Assembly: GCA_964344035.1 (NCBI GenBank)
Contig: CAYFLK010000008.1
Coordinates: 27,264-91,263 of the forward strand
Source: UBA1014 sp964344035
GTDB taxonomy: Bacteria > SAR324 > NAC60-12
Reading direction: 5' to 3'
DNA: 64,000 nt
Shown here piece after piece: positions 53,948 through 63,457 of the stretch (the first letter of the stretch is position 1; the number at the start of each line of letters is the position of its first letter). The position numbers and the translations under genes were made by a program. The notes under the pieces are model-generated. The model was not told the DNA's origin. It worked only from the letters and a program-made list of their open reading frames with translations, and did no database searches.

Positions 53948-54615
53948 TGAACTATCCTAGAAGAAACTGGAAGCGGTTTGGTCAATCCAGCCGCGCGCAC
54001 GGACCGGATAAAAAGTTCCACGCGTTCAAGGTCTTTAACCCCCGGTTTGCTTTCCACCCCGCTGCACACATCCACCCCGTATGGATGAACCATCCGGATT
54101 GCGTCGGCAACATTGTCCGGATTGAGGCCCCCGGCAAGGATCAACTCACCCTGCAATGCCGCTTTTCTGGCCAGTTTCCAGTCAATAGTCCGACCTGTTC
54201 CACCGTATTTAGTCCGTGAATAAGCATCCAGCAGAAATCTGGTTTGACCGTAATTCCGGATGAACTCCATCTCGAAATCCGATGAAACCCGGAAGGCTTT
54301 AAACCAGGGGACCTCGAGTGTTTGCACATATTCCAGCGATTCATCGCCATGCAGCTGCGCCCGGTTTAATCCGCTGTCACGGATGAGGCGATTAACTGTA
54401 TCGGCCGATTCATTGACAAACACGCCGACGGTTTCCACTGTCCCGGCAAGAGATTCGACAATTTCCCGCAAACGCCCCTCAGACACAAAACGTGGGGACG
54501 AAGGCCAGCAGTTCAACCCGATCATGTCGGCTCCGAGCTGCATGCAAGTCATTGCCTGCTTTGCCGTGGTCAGTCCGCAGACCTTGATTTTGACGGGATT
54601 TGCGGGAGAAACCAT
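53944..54615 (-). CDS. trpF: Phosphoribosylanthranilate isomerase
   Basis: A 223-residue TIM-barrel enzyme of tryptophan synthesis that converts phosphoribosylanthranilate to CdRP. Conserved parts: IKVCGLTTAKQA with the active-site Cys, LGADMIGLNCWPSSPRFVS, AQLHGDES, DAYSRTKYGGTGRTIDW and LAGGLNPDNV, ending VDVCSGVESKPGVKDLERV. It precedes trpEG in one transcript with an ATGA overlap. The start is ATG at 54615. Confidence 0.95.
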   Translation of the reverse strand: MVSPANPVKIKVCGLTTAKQAMTCMQLGADMIGLNCWPSSPRFVSEGRLREIVESLAGTVETVGVFVNESADTVNRLIRDSGLNRAQLHGDESLEYVQTLEVPWFKAFRVSSDFEMEFIRNYGQTRFLLDAYSRTKYGGTGRTIDWKLARKAALQGELILAGGLNPDNVADAIRMVHPYGVDVCSGVESKPGVKDLERVELFIRSVRAAGLTKPLPVSSRIVQ

Positions 54616-54680
54616 GATGGATTTTTAACAAATGAAACTGTATAGTAAACAGGTCTCTCAACTTTCTAGAGACAAGGTTT

Positions 54681-54763
54681 AAGGAGCAAGTAATAAGCAA
54701 CCCGTGACAAGTGGCAACGGAGAAAGTCTTGCCAAGCCGCCTGCAGGTTGCTGCTTGCCGCTT
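54681..54763. repeat. Imperfect palindromic element between trpF and the DUF167 gene
   Basis: The left arm starting AAGGAGCAAG and the right arm ending CTTGCCGCTT are imperfect inverted copies over about 35 bases each (shared AGCAACC, TGGCAA). The centre is CGGAGAAAGTC. It has the look of a small non-autonomous repeat. No second copy was noticed in the window. Confidence 0.4.
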
Positions 54764-54815
54764 CTAATTTGCTTCGCATCAAAATAAGGGTTTCAGGAAA
54801 ACACTCAACGGAAAA

Positions 54816-55127
54816 ATGAAACCTCAACTTCCCTATCAATGGCGTGAATCGATCCTGGTCCTGCAAATCCAGGTACAGCCCCGCGCCGCCAAAAGCGAAT
54901 GGGCGGGGATGCATGGTAACCGGATCAAACTCCGTCTCAATGCTCCTCCCGTTGACAACCGAGCAAACCGCGAGTGTGTCAACTTTCTCGCGCGCAAACT
55001 GGGGACAGCGAAATCCCGCGTTCGCGTGGTGTGCGGTCAAACCAGCCGGTCCAAAACCGTGGAAATAGAGGGGCCCGATCCCTCATGCTGGAATCAGCTG
55101 CTTGCGAATTCTTTCTCCCCATGCTGA
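54816..55127 (+). CDS. DUF167 (YggU-like) protein
   Basis: A 103-residue protein of the YggU/DUF167 family. The signature is present: VQPRAAKSEWAG..GNRIKLRLNAPPVDNRANRECVNFLARKLG, then VRVVCGQTSRSKTVEIEG. The family's function is unknown. Its end overlaps or nearly touches the giant TPR gene on the same strand (stop at 55125-55127, possible ATGs at 55121 and 55148). Confidence 0.9.
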   Translation: MKPQLPYQWRESILVLQIQVQPRAAKSEWAGMHGNRIKLRLNAPPVDNRANRECVNFLARKLGTAKSRVRVVCGQTSRSKTVEIEGPDPSCWNQLLANSFSPC

Positions 55128-55147
55128 TCCTGCAGGTCTGCAAATCC

Positions 55148-58100
55148 ATGATCCTTCGGCTGTTCCCACCTGCCAAAACCCTGTTCTTCCCGGTTCTGTT
55201 GTGGACGGCCTTGCTGTTTTCAGTGCCGTCGCTGCAAGCACAGTGTTTTCTGACCGAAGGGCTGGACGAAGAACAGCAGCGCAGTTTTACCAGGCAGATG
55301 TATGATGACGGCTTGTTTCAGGAAGCCTGGAACGCAGCCGCCTGTTATTTGCAGGAATTCAAATCAGGGAAGTGGCGCCAGGACATGATGTACCTGCAAG
55401 CCTCGGCGTCCATGAAAGCCGGGAGTTTGACGCAGGCCCTGCGCGATCTGCAGAACTTCCAGAAATCTTTTCCGCAAAGCAAGAAATACCGCCAGCAGGT
55501 TTTGTTTCACAAGGGGAAACTACTTGCGAAAACACAGCAATATACCGGCGCACTGCAAACGCTGAAACTGCTGCTGCGCGAATTTCCCAGGACCACTTTC
55601 GCGGACGAGTCCCGTTACTGGATCGGGTTTGTCACTTTCTACCGCGCGGAACTGATCCGTCAGGAAACCAGCCTTGAACAGGCGCTGCCGGAGTACCAAA
55701 GCGCGATCAGTCACTTTCTGCGCGCTGATCCGGACAGCCTGCCTGGTGAAGCAAAACAGGAGCGTCTCCACTTGCTGGGGTGGTGCAGGCTGTTTCAGAA
55801 CAAGCCTTCACTGGCAATCAAGTACTGGGAACCCTATTTGGATCAACTGGGAGACCAGGCAGAGGAACGAGCACTGACGCTAAAACACCGGCTGGCCCTG
55901 GGGTTTCAGAAAAACGGTGAACATGACCTGTCCGCGGAATATTATCGGCGGGTACATGAAGAACATCCAAAATCGCCGTTGGCGACCTCCTCCGCTTTCT
56001 GGCGTGCGGAAATGAATTACGCGGCGCTGCTGGCGGAGGCGAAAAAAAATAAGGCCAAGATTCCCGAGAACAAAGCAAAACTGGTTTTAGTATTTTTTCA
56101 GAAATACCTGAATACGCGGGACACGCAATATAAAGCGGTATCCCACTACAGACTCGGTCTGCTGCAACAGCAGGTCCACAACTTCTCACGCTCCATTGCC
56201 GCCTACCAGGATTATCTGAAAACCGGCGACGCAACCTACCAGACGGAAGTCCTTTACCGGCTGGGAACGCTGTTTCAGGAGAAGAAACGGAACAGGGAAG
56301 CCATCCAGGCCTTTCGGAACCATCTCAAAGGTAAGAAACCCGGCTTGATTCCCGATTCTCATTACCGGCTCGGCGCCTTGTATCAGGAGACAGGCAATAT
56401 AAAAAAAGCCATCGCCTCCTATGAAGATTATTTGAAATCAGGGGAATCCCGGAATGCCGCTGCCGCGCATTTCCAAGCAGCCTCGCTCTATCAGCGCCTG
56501 GATAACCTCTCCGGCGCGGAGGATCATTTTGCCCATGCCTCAGCTGATTATCCGGAATTCGCGCAACGCGGCGCGGCCGCTTTCTGGAGAGCTGAAACGG
56601 CATACACACAGGCAGTGCGCCCGCTGAAAAAGAACCCTGGATACAAAATTCCTGACAGCGTACTCGAACAACTTGGCTCTCATTACCATTTCTTCCTGCA
56701 GTTGCAAATGGATGCTGACCAGGCCTCTTCCGCGGCCGAACACGTACCCCTGGCCCATTTTCGACTCGGTTTTATTTTTCAACTGCGTGATCAGAGCAAA
56801 CAGGCCATCGCCGCGTATCAAAACTATCTTGAAACAGGAGATAAGCGCCACAACGCTGAAACGCTTTATCGACAGGGGGCCCTGTATGAAAAAGTAACTC
56901 AGCCCCAAAATGCCATTGAAGCATACAACCTTTATCTGAAAACCGGAGACAAGCTGTACCCCGGGGAAGTCCTCTTTCGGCTGGGGATGCTGTATGAACA
57001 GCAGGAAATGCTGCCCGAAGCCATCCATGCTTTTGAGCGGTACGTGGAACAGGATCCGGATTCGGAAAACGCAGCCCGCTTACATTACCGCATCGGCAAC
57101 CTGCGAGTGAAAATTCAACATCCGATACAGGCCATCGCTTCCCTGGAAAAGGCGAGGAATTACAACGAATTTCGCAACAACATCCTCCTTTTGCAGAGTC
57201 TTGAGTTGCTGTACCAGGAAACAGGACAGCCCGGCAAACAGCTATCTTTACTCGAACAAAGCAGAGACAATCCCGCACTGAATAGCGCGGACCGGGACCG
57301 CTTTCGCCTGCGCCTGGCATACCTGTACTATGACCGCCAAAAATGTGACAGGGTGATCCGGGAGTTGAGAAACTTGCCGAGATCTTTGGCTGCCGAGGAG
57401 AAGAACCGGCTGCTTTACATACGAGGAAGCTGTTATTTCAACCTGAAAAAGTGGGACCCATCGCGCAAAGACCTGGTTAAAATCCGTGATGAGCAAAAAT
57501 ACCGTGAAGCCGTAATCCGGATGCTCCTGTTCGCGCATCAGCAATTAAAGGACTGGAAAAAGCTCACCGAGGAACTGCAGGCGGCTTTTCAGAAACAAAG
57601 CCCCAAATTGACCAGCGAGGATTATGCGCTATGGGTCTACGCGGCACATCAGAGGCAAGACCCAAAACGGACACACACATATTATGAACGATGGCGGCAG
57701 GCTTATCCGGATGATTTTCTCGACCTGGAACGCCTGCTGGACTGGGCCAAATTGACCGAACAGCTCGGGATGCACCAGGAATCCGTACAGCTCTATGAAA
57801 CCATGCTTCAGCTGTTGGTGAACAAGCAGCTTGAAACCCGAGAATTTGTGGTCCTTAAACTGGCCGAACTCTACCAGCAGGGGGAGTCCCCCGAAAACCT
57901 GGTTCCGTTGTATGAAAAAGAAATGATGCCCTTACTGGCACAGGACAAACAGAATAAGGACCGTTACCGGAATTTTGCGTTTTTCCTGGGAAATTTCTGC
58001 AAGGATGAAATCAAGGACCAGGACTGCGCGAAAAAATGGCTGCGGAAAACCGACGGCGGAGGTACGCATGAAGAAGAACTGCAGGCAAGGCTGACACTCA

Positions 58101-61100
58101 GTGAAATGGCTGAGCAGGATAACCGATTGGAGGATAGCATTCAATGGCTCTCACCCTTGAAAGAACGCCCCCTTTCCAACCGTTGGCGCATCATCATCCA
58201 CTTTCGTGCGGCAGCCCTGCATCAGCAGCTCCGGCAATGGGGACCCGCCCGCAAGGAATTCAAACTGGTGGCGTCACTGCCGAGGCAAGAAGATCCCGTT
58301 CTCGCGAAAATGCAAACCTCCGCGGAAGAGCAATTGAAACAGATTAATCAGTTCCTCTCCTCTTCACGATTGCAGGAACTGGTGGAGGAAGAAAACTGGC
58401 CCGCTGTTTCCGAACAGATACGCAGTGAAGTTGAGGAAGGCACGCGCTCACTGGACCAGGAAAACTTCAACTTGCTGCTTTCCGCGGAAAGAAATCAAAA
58501 AAACTGGTCCGGAATTCTGCGAGCCTACCGCCTGCTGTCCCTGTACGACCAGAAAACCGGAAAAACCGTCTCCGCCCTTCTCGTGCAGGCGGATGCGGCG
58601 GAAAAACTGAAAAACCCCCAAGGCGCCCGTAATTTTTATGAAGAAGCCCTGCGCACAATCCCGTTGAACACAGAGGAAAAAAACAAACAGGTTGAAGTTC
58701 GTCGCTTCCTCTCGGAGGATGATTTACAGAAAAAATTCCGGAACAAGGACTGGGCCGGTATTTCACAACAGCTCCGGGAAGAGGTGAAGCAAGGGTATCG
58801 GAAACTGGACAACCAGTCCATGGAACTGCTTGTATCAGCGGAAATCCAGCAAAAAAACTGGTCCGGCATACTCAGTGCGTATAACCTGCTCTCCAGGTCA
58901 GACCCGAAAGCTGGCAAAACCGTGTCAGCCTTGCTAGTGAAGGCGGATGCGGCGGAAAATCTCGGCAATCCCCGCCAGGCTAGAAAATTCTACGAAGAAG
59001 CCCTGCAGGCAATCCCTCATGATACTGAAGAAGAAAAAAAGCAGGCGGAGGTTCGCCGTTTCCTCTCCGAGGATGATTTGCAGAATAAAATCCGGAAACA
59101 GGACTGGGCGGGGATTTCAAAGCAGATCCGTGACGAGGTACAACGAGGGTACCGGAAACTGGACAGCCAGTCCATGGAGCTGCTCGTTTCCGCTGAAACC
59201 AGGCGGGAAAACTGGTCGGGAGTGCTGAGCGCGTATAGCCTGCTGAAAAAAACCGATCCGGAACTGGCCGAAACTCAGCAGGCGTTGCTGCTGCAGGCGC
59301 AAGCATCTGAAAAACTGGACCGGCTTGAGGAGGCAAAAAAGTTTTACCGGAAAATCCTCTCCACTGCTGCAGAGACCGAAGCCGAACGTGAGCAGCAGGA
59401 AGAAGTGAGGAAATACCTCTCTCAACAAACCCTGCAGGAAAATCTCAGCAGGGAGGATTGGTCCGCGGTCTCCGCGCAGCTACGCCGGGAAGTCCGCCGC
59501 GGAGAACGGATGTTGGATGAACAAACGTTTGAACTGCTTGTTTCAGTTGAATCCCGGAGTGAAAACTGGCCGGGTGTTTTGAGCGCGTATGAACTGCTGA
59601 AGGAATCTGACCCGCAACGCGTCCGGACCGTTTCGTCACTGCTCATACAGGCGAAAGCGGCGGAAAAACTGGATGACCCCGTGAGTGCGCGAAAGTTTTA
59701 TGAACAGCTTCTCCAAGCAGTCCCCCAAAACCAGGAAGAAAAAACCAGGCAGGATGGGGTTCGACGGTTTCTCTCCGAAGACACCCTGCAGAAGAAAATC
59801 GCCGCCCAGGATTGGCCGGGTATTTCTGAAATGATCCGCTTGGAAGTGCAAGCCGGGCAGCGCGTGCTGGATGAGCAGAATTTCAACCTGCTGCTCAGTG
59901 CTGAGTCACGCCGGGAAAACTGGTCCGGGATACTCAGCGCCTATTCCCTGCTCGAGAAATACGACAAAGATCGTGCGCGAACAGTGGACGCATTGCTGGA
60001 ACAGGCAAAAGCCTCGGAAAGTCTGGGCAACAGCGCTCTGGCCGCGCGGCACTACCGGTTGCTGCTTGAGGCTGAACCTAGGAACGAATCCGAAAGGACG
60101 CGTCAAAAAGAAGTTCAGCGTTTCCTCAACCGAGAAAACCTGCGCAAGAACATCGAGGGTCAGAATTGGCCGGCGGTCTCACGGCAAATCCGCGAACAGG
60201 TTGCATCCGAGGAAATCGTGCTTGACGAGGCACATTTTCAATGGCTGCTCAACGCAGAAACCCAGCAGCAAAATTGGGCCGGAGTTTTGAGCGCTTATGA
60301 ACTGCTAAACCGTGTCGATGCAAACCGGACAAACACCGTCCCCGCCCTGATCCACCAGGCACAAGTGGCTGACGCGATGGGAAACAACGTTCTGTCACGC
60401 ACATTTTTTCAGCAGGTGTTGAAAGCCCATCCGAGGGACATTGAGGAGGAAAAACAGCAGGAGGAGGTGCGCCGGTTCCTGTCCCAGGAAAGCCTGCAGG
60501 GGCTGATCAAGAATAAAGATTGGAATGCAGTGACCGAGCAGATCCGCAAGGAGGTTAAATCCGGGAAACGCGAACTTGACATCAGCAATTTTGAACTGAT
60601 GCTGTACGCTGAAAAACAAAAAAAAGGACGAAAGAAATGGGAAGGCATCCTCAACGCTTATGCCCTGATGGCAAAACACCAGAAATCTCACACCGTCACC
60701 ATAAAGGCGCTGATTGAACAGGGAGAGGCAGCGGAAAAGCTTGGGGGGCGCCGCCGGGCCAAGGGATATTACCAAAATGCGCTGAAAAAAATCCCTGCAA
60801 AAAACCTGGATCGGCTGCTGTTCGTCGTCACTCAGTTGGAGCGCCTTTACCAGCGTGAAAAAAACTATCAAAACCTGGTTAGGGTGTATGAAACTGCATA
60901 CAACGCGTTGAAGAAAAATACGAAGAAAGAGAAGGAAACCAGATATTACGCCTTCCAAATCGGCTTTCACCGCTTGACTCACTTGAAACAAAAGAAGGCA
61001 GCGCGTAAATGGCTGATGCGCGCAGACGGAGGAGGAGTAGGCAAAACCGAATTGCAGGCGGTTTACTGGATTACCCAGCTTGACCGCCAGGGAGGCAACA

Positions 61101-61354
61101 TCAAAACCGCGCTCAAACGGATGAAGGAGGTTTCCAAACGTAAAATTCCTGAAACATCCCCATGGTATGTCGTGATACACTATGAACTGGGGACTTTGTA
61201 TCATCTTCAGGAATCATGGGAACCCGCCCTTCAACATTATCGTCTCGCCGCGAAAATCAAACCGCCAAAGGGGATGGAAGAATACCACCGGACAGCTTTG
61301 CAACGGGCAGATGAAATCGATGCCTACCTTCAATCATTAAAATCTAACCAGTGA
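55148..61354 (+). CDS. Giant exported TPR protein with seven 118-residue repeats
   Basis: About 2068 residues. A signal peptide (FFPVLLWTALLFSVPSLQAQ) starts from ATG 55148; ATG 55121 would add nine residues. Residues about 40-900 are TPR units (AIAAYQNYLETGDKRHNAETLYRQGALYEK and similar). A module with WLRKTDGGG at about 969 is followed by seven tandem repeats of exactly 118 residues starting at 1069, 1187, 1305, 1423, 1541, 1659 and 1777. Each begins FLS..LQ and contains a W.gis..iR.EV helix pair and nWsGiLsAY. A second DGGG module at about 1960 ends the protein. TPR arrays are protein-binding scaffolds, here probably periplasmic. PilO- and PilP-like genes downstream suggest an envelope machine. 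Confidence 0.85.
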   Translation: MILRLFPPAKTLFFPVLLWTALLFSVPSLQAQCFLTEGLDEEQQRSFTRQMYDDGLFQEAWNAAACYLQEFKSGKWRQDMMYLQASASMKAGSLTQALRDLQNFQKSFPQSKKYRQQVLFHKGKLLAKTQQYTGALQTLKLLLREFPRTTFADESRYWIGFVTFYRAELIRQETSLEQALPEYQSAISHFLRADPDSLPGEAKQERLHLLGWCRLFQNKPSLAIKYWEPYLDQLGDQAEERALTLKHRLALGFQKNGEHDLSAEYYRRVHEEHPKSPLATSSAFWRAEMNYAALLAEAKKNKAKIPENKAKLVLVFFQKYLNTRDTQYKAVSHYRLGLLQQQVHNFSRSIAAYQDYLKTGDATYQTEVLYRLGTLFQEKKRNREAIQAFRNHLKGKKPGLIPDSHYRLGALYQETGNIKKAIASYEDYLKSGESRNAAAAHFQAASLYQRLDNLSGAEDHFAHASADYPEFAQRGAAAFWRAETAYTQAVRPLKKNPGYKIPDSVLEQLGSHYHFFLQLQMDADQASSAAEHVPLAHFRLGFIFQLRDQSKQAIAAYQNYLETGDKRHNAETLYRQGALYEKVTQPQNAIEAYNLYLKTGDKLYPGEVLFRLGMLYEQQEMLPEAIHAFERYVEQDPDSENAARLHYRIGNLRVKIQHPIQAIASLEKARNYNEFRNNILLLQSLELLYQETGQPGKQLSLLEQSRDNPALNSADRDRFRLRLAYLYYDRQKCDRVIRELRNLPRSLAAEEKNRLLYIRGSCYFNLKKWDPSRKDLVKIRDEQKYREAVIRMLLFAHQQLKDWKKLTEELQAAFQKQSPKLTSEDYALWVYAAHQRQDPKRTHTYYERWRQAYPDDFLDLERLLDWAKLTEQLGMHQESVQLYETMLQLLVNKQLETREFVVLKLAELYQQGESPENLVPLYEKEMMPLLAQDKQNKDRYRNFAFFLGNFCKDEIKDQDCAKKWLRKTDGGGTHEEELQARLTLSEMAEQDNRLEDSIQWLSPLKERPLSNRWRIIIHFRAAALHQQLRQWGPARKEFKLVASLPRQEDPVLAKMQTSAEEQLKQINQFLSSSRLQELVEEENWPAVSEQIRSEVEEGTRSLDQENFNLLLSAERNQKNWSGILRAYRLLSLYDQKTGKTVSALLVQADAAEKLKNPQGARNFYEEALRTIPLNTEEKNKQVEVRRFLSEDDLQKKFRNKDWAGISQQLREEVKQGYRKLDNQSMELLVSAEIQQKNWSGILSAYNLLSRSDPKAGKTVSALLVKADAAENLGNPRQARKFYEEALQAIPHDTEEEKKQAEVRRFLSEDDLQNKIRKQDWAGISKQIRDEVQRGYRKLDSQSMELLVSAETRRENWSGVLSAYSLLKKTDPELAETQQALLLQAQASEKLDRLEEAKKFYRKILSTAAETEAEREQQEEVRKYLSQQTLQENLSREDWSAVSAQLRREVRRGERMLDEQTFELLVSVESRSENWPGVLSAYELLKESDPQRVRTVSSLLIQAKAAEKLDDPVSARKFYEQLLQAVPQNQEEKTRQDGVRRFLSEDTLQKKIAAQDWPGISEMIRLEVQAGQRVLDEQNFNLLLSAESRRENWSGILSAYSLLEKYDKDRARTVDALLEQAKASESLGNSALAARHYRLLLEAEPRNESERTRQKEVQRFLNRENLRKNIEGQNWPAVSRQIREQVASEEIVLDEAHFQWLLNAETQQQNWAGVLSAYELLNRVDANRTNTVPALIHQAQVADAMGNNVLSRTFFQQVLKAHPRDIEEEKQQEEVRRFLSQESLQGLIKNKDWNAVTEQIRKEVKSGKRELDISNFELMLYAEKQKKGRKKWEGILNAYALMAKHQKSHTVTIKALIEQGEAAEKLGGRRRAKGYYQNALKKIPAKNLDRLLFVVTQLERLYQREKNYQNLVRVYETAYNALKKNTKKEKETRYYAFQIGFHRLTHLKQKKAARKWLMRADGGGVGKTELQAVYWITQLDRQGGNIKTALKRMKEVSKRKIPETSPWYVVIHYELGTLYHLQESWEPALQHYRLAAKIKPPKGMEEYHRTALQRADEIDAYLQSLKSNQ
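58352..60829 (+). repeat. Seven tandem 354-bp coding repeats
   Basis: Repeat units start at 58352, 58706, 59060, 59414, 59768, 60122 and 60476, each exactly 354 bp (118 codons) apart with no indels. The second and third are the most alike; the last contains a small Lys/Gly-rich insertion (near 60620). The unit is part of the TPR protein above. The array end is approximate. Confidence 0.9.
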
Positions 61355-61370
61355 ACTTCGTACACAAGTC

Positions 61371-62384
61371 ATGAGATTCAATAAAACAGCGTTTACTCGA
61401 GCTCCCATAGAATTAAGACGATCCTGTTTTGTGGTTCTGCTCTTTTTCTTCTTTGTTCCTCCAGTCCCCGCCTCGGCTGCGGAGACCGTACAAATAGGAG
61501 GCAGGATTTTGATCCCCGAAGGCATGACCCCGCCCCCGCAGGGATATGACGTGGTGCTCTTGAAATTCGTCCTCACCACTGAGGGTCAGGTTACGACCCA
61601 GGGCCCGCAGGCCCGTGTAAAGACAGATCCCGAGGGGAATTTCCTGTTTGCCGAGGTGCCGCGCGAACTACGTGCCGCCTATCGGGTCGGGACCCGTGTC
61701 AACGGCAAGCTGCATCAGTCCGATGTGCTGTTTTTGAACGCCGAAAACACGCATTTCAATGTGGACCTGGCGATTCCCGGAGTATCGGAAAATACCGCCG
61801 CAATGGTAACCGAACAGGCCACCCTTGTCCTAGAGGCAGGCATCGGCAGAGTTGGGATCACGGAAATTTGGAGGCTGCGTAATCCAACTCGGGATCACAT
61901 CGACTCAAGGAACAACCCCTTGCTTTTCGACCTGCCTGAAAACTACGACGATTTTCAAATGATTAAGGGAACAAACTCGGAGCAGTCCGAGTTTAAGATT
62001 CGAGACGGAAAACTGGAACTGCCCAGAATTTTTCCTTCCGGACGCAGCCAGGTTCTCTTTCATTATTCCATCCCGGCATGGTTCGGCAGCGCCGGTTTGA
62101 GCAAAACCTTCCGCAATTCCCTGGACAGGGTCCGGGTGTTCACTCCCATCAAAGGCCTACGCATCAGCTCCGCACAACTCGAATACATGGGCGATAAGAA
62201 ACTTCAGGACGCAACCTACTCCAACTGGCAGGGAATCAACGCCGATTCCGGCAAACTGGCCCTGGCCATCAACCGGGTCCCGGTCAGTTCCCTTGATTAC
62301 GGAGTGGTCGCCCTGGTCACGTTGTGCGCGCTGACCCTGTGTGTCTACATCTTCCTCCGTTACCGGTTTCGGGACAGAACATGA
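61371..62384 (+). CDS. Exported, C-terminally anchored beta-rich protein
   Basis: A 337-residue protein with a signal peptide (CFVVLLFFFFVPPVPASA), a carboxypeptidase-regulatory-like beta domain (GGRILIPEGMTPPPQGYDVVLLKF, VKTDPEGNFLFAEVPRELRAAYRVG), a second beta domain, and a C-terminal transmembrane helix (VVALVTLCALTLCVYIFL) followed by a basic tail. It should sit in the inner membrane facing the periplasm. I do not know the family. It follows the giant TPR gene by 16 bases, and its stop overlaps the next ATG (ATGA). Confidence 0.7.
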   Translation: MRFNKTAFTRAPIELRRSCFVVLLFFFFVPPVPASAAETVQIGGRILIPEGMTPPPQGYDVVLLKFVLTTEGQVTTQGPQARVKTDPEGNFLFAEVPRELRAAYRVGTRVNGKLHQSDVLFLNAENTHFNVDLAIPGVSENTAAMVTEQATLVLEAGIGRVGITEIWRLRNPTRDHIDSRNNPLLFDLPENYDDFQMIKGTNSEQSEFKIRDGKLELPRIFPSGRSQVLFHYSIPAWFGSAGLSKTFRNSLDRVRVFTPIKGLRISSAQLEYMGDKKLQDATYSNWQGINADSGKLALAINRVPVSSLDYGVVALVTLCALTLCVYIFLRYRFRDRT

Positions 62385-62989
62385 CGATGAAGGAAGTTCC
62401 GCGATTTTCAGGCATGGACTGGCACAATCCTGAAACCCAGAAAATACTGCTCGCGGGGCTTGTAGGGGTGCTGTGCCTGCTGCTTGTGTATAACATTATT
62501 TTGCGCCCCATGCAGGAGCGGGAACAACGGCTGGAGGGACGCTTGCGGAAAATCCAGGGGGAGGCTGCCGGTTCGGCGACTTTCAATGGGCTAAAAAAGG
62601 AGCAGTTTGAAATTGAGTGGGTTTCCCTGCAAAATCGGCTCAGCGGACTTAAGAAGGAGCTTTCAGTTTCACAAAATGCCGGCCTCCTCAACGAGTGGCT
62701 TACGAACGCGATCCAGGAAAGCGGACTGCAATTGAACCGGCAGCAAACCAGGGTTCTTTCATCCTTGGATTCTGTTCAGAGATCAAGGGTCTTTCTTAGT
62801 CTGCAGGGAAGATTCCCCGCATTACAACATTTTCTGAAGATGTTGGGAGAAACCAAAAAGTTATTCTTATTGCGTGAGTTGAATATCAGCAATCCAGCGC
62901 CGGAATCGGTGCTTCCGGATCTGACGATTGAGATCACTTTCGACTCTTTCCACCTTTCCGAATCACTGTTTGAATTCAGCCCGCCATGA
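62381..62989 (+). CDS. PilO/GspM-like inner-membrane protein
   Basis: A 202-residue protein. A short cytoplasmic N-terminus is followed by a transmembrane helix at about 22-42 (ILLAGLVGVLCLLLVYNIIL), a coiled coil (REQRLEGRLRKIQGEA...), and a periplasmic alpha-beta domain (SRVFLSLQGRFPALQHFLKMLGETKKLFLLRELNIS) like PilO/GspM. In type IV pilus and type II secretion systems this type pairs with PilN/GspL. Starts and stops overlap both neighbours by ATGA, so three genes are tightly coupled. Confidence 0.7.
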   Translation: MTMKEVPRFSGMDWHNPETQKILLAGLVGVLCLLLVYNIILRPMQEREQRLEGRLRKIQGEAAGSATFNGLKKEQFEIEWVSLQNRLSGLKKELSVSQNAGLLNEWLTNAIQESGLQLNRQQTRVLSSLDSVQRSRVFLSLQGRFPALQHFLKMLGETKKLFLLRELNISNPAPESVLPDLTIEITFDSFHLSESLFEFSPP

Positions 62990-63453
62990 ACCGGCGCTTC
63001 AACACGCTCATTGCTTTCCTCTGCTGCATCACTTTCGAGATGAGCGTACTCGGTCAGGAACTGAAACCTCCCAAACGACCGCCCGCGAAAAGTCCGTTTG
63101 CAACGCTGCTTCCTCAAGCTTCAACTCCGCGGCCCAAAAGTCCTGACAATAAGACGGAGAAGCCATCCTCCCGGAACAAAAAGGAAAATAACCCTGTTCA
63201 AAAAAAACTGACGCCAAAACCCTCCCTGCGGGCTAAGGACCCGTTAAAGGGGTTTCGCTTGCTTGATATCCTGCAAACCTCTGAAGGAACCTATGCGCTC
63301 ATTGAAAAGGGCGGGATGCGGTTCCTTGTCATGGAAGGTGGTTTGCTGGATGACCTGCAGGTAGTCGCCATCGAAAATGAAAGGTTGCTGCTGAAAAGAG
63401 TCAATTCAGGGCAAGTTGAAAAAAACCACCTGCTCTCTCTGACCTTTCACTGA
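62986..63453 (+). CDS. PilP-like exported protein
   Basis: A 155-residue protein with an N-terminal signal segment (FNTLIAFLCCITFEMSVLG), a Pro/Lys-rich linker (residues 25-85) and a small beta domain (LKGFRLLDILQTSEGTYALIEKGGMRFLVMEGGLLDDLQVVAIENERLLLKRV) of the PilP/GspC HR type. PilP links the inner-membrane PilN/PilO pair to the secretin. It is the last gene of the run and its position supports that reading. No secretin gene is visible in the window. Confidence 0.65.
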   Translation: MNRRFNTLIAFLCCITFEMSVLGQELKPPKRPPAKSPFATLLPQASTPRPKSPDNKTEKPSSRNKKENNPVQKKLTPKPSLRAKDPLKGFRLLDILQTSEGTYALIEKGGMRFLVMEGGLLDDLQVVAIENERLLLKRVNSGQVEKNHLLSLTFH

Positions 63454-63457
63454 ACCC

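Noticed and set aside
60395..61204. 269-codon antisense ORF in the giant TPR gene
   Set aside because: It mirrors the repeat codon pattern of the sense gene and is leucine/phenylalanine-rich as shadows are.
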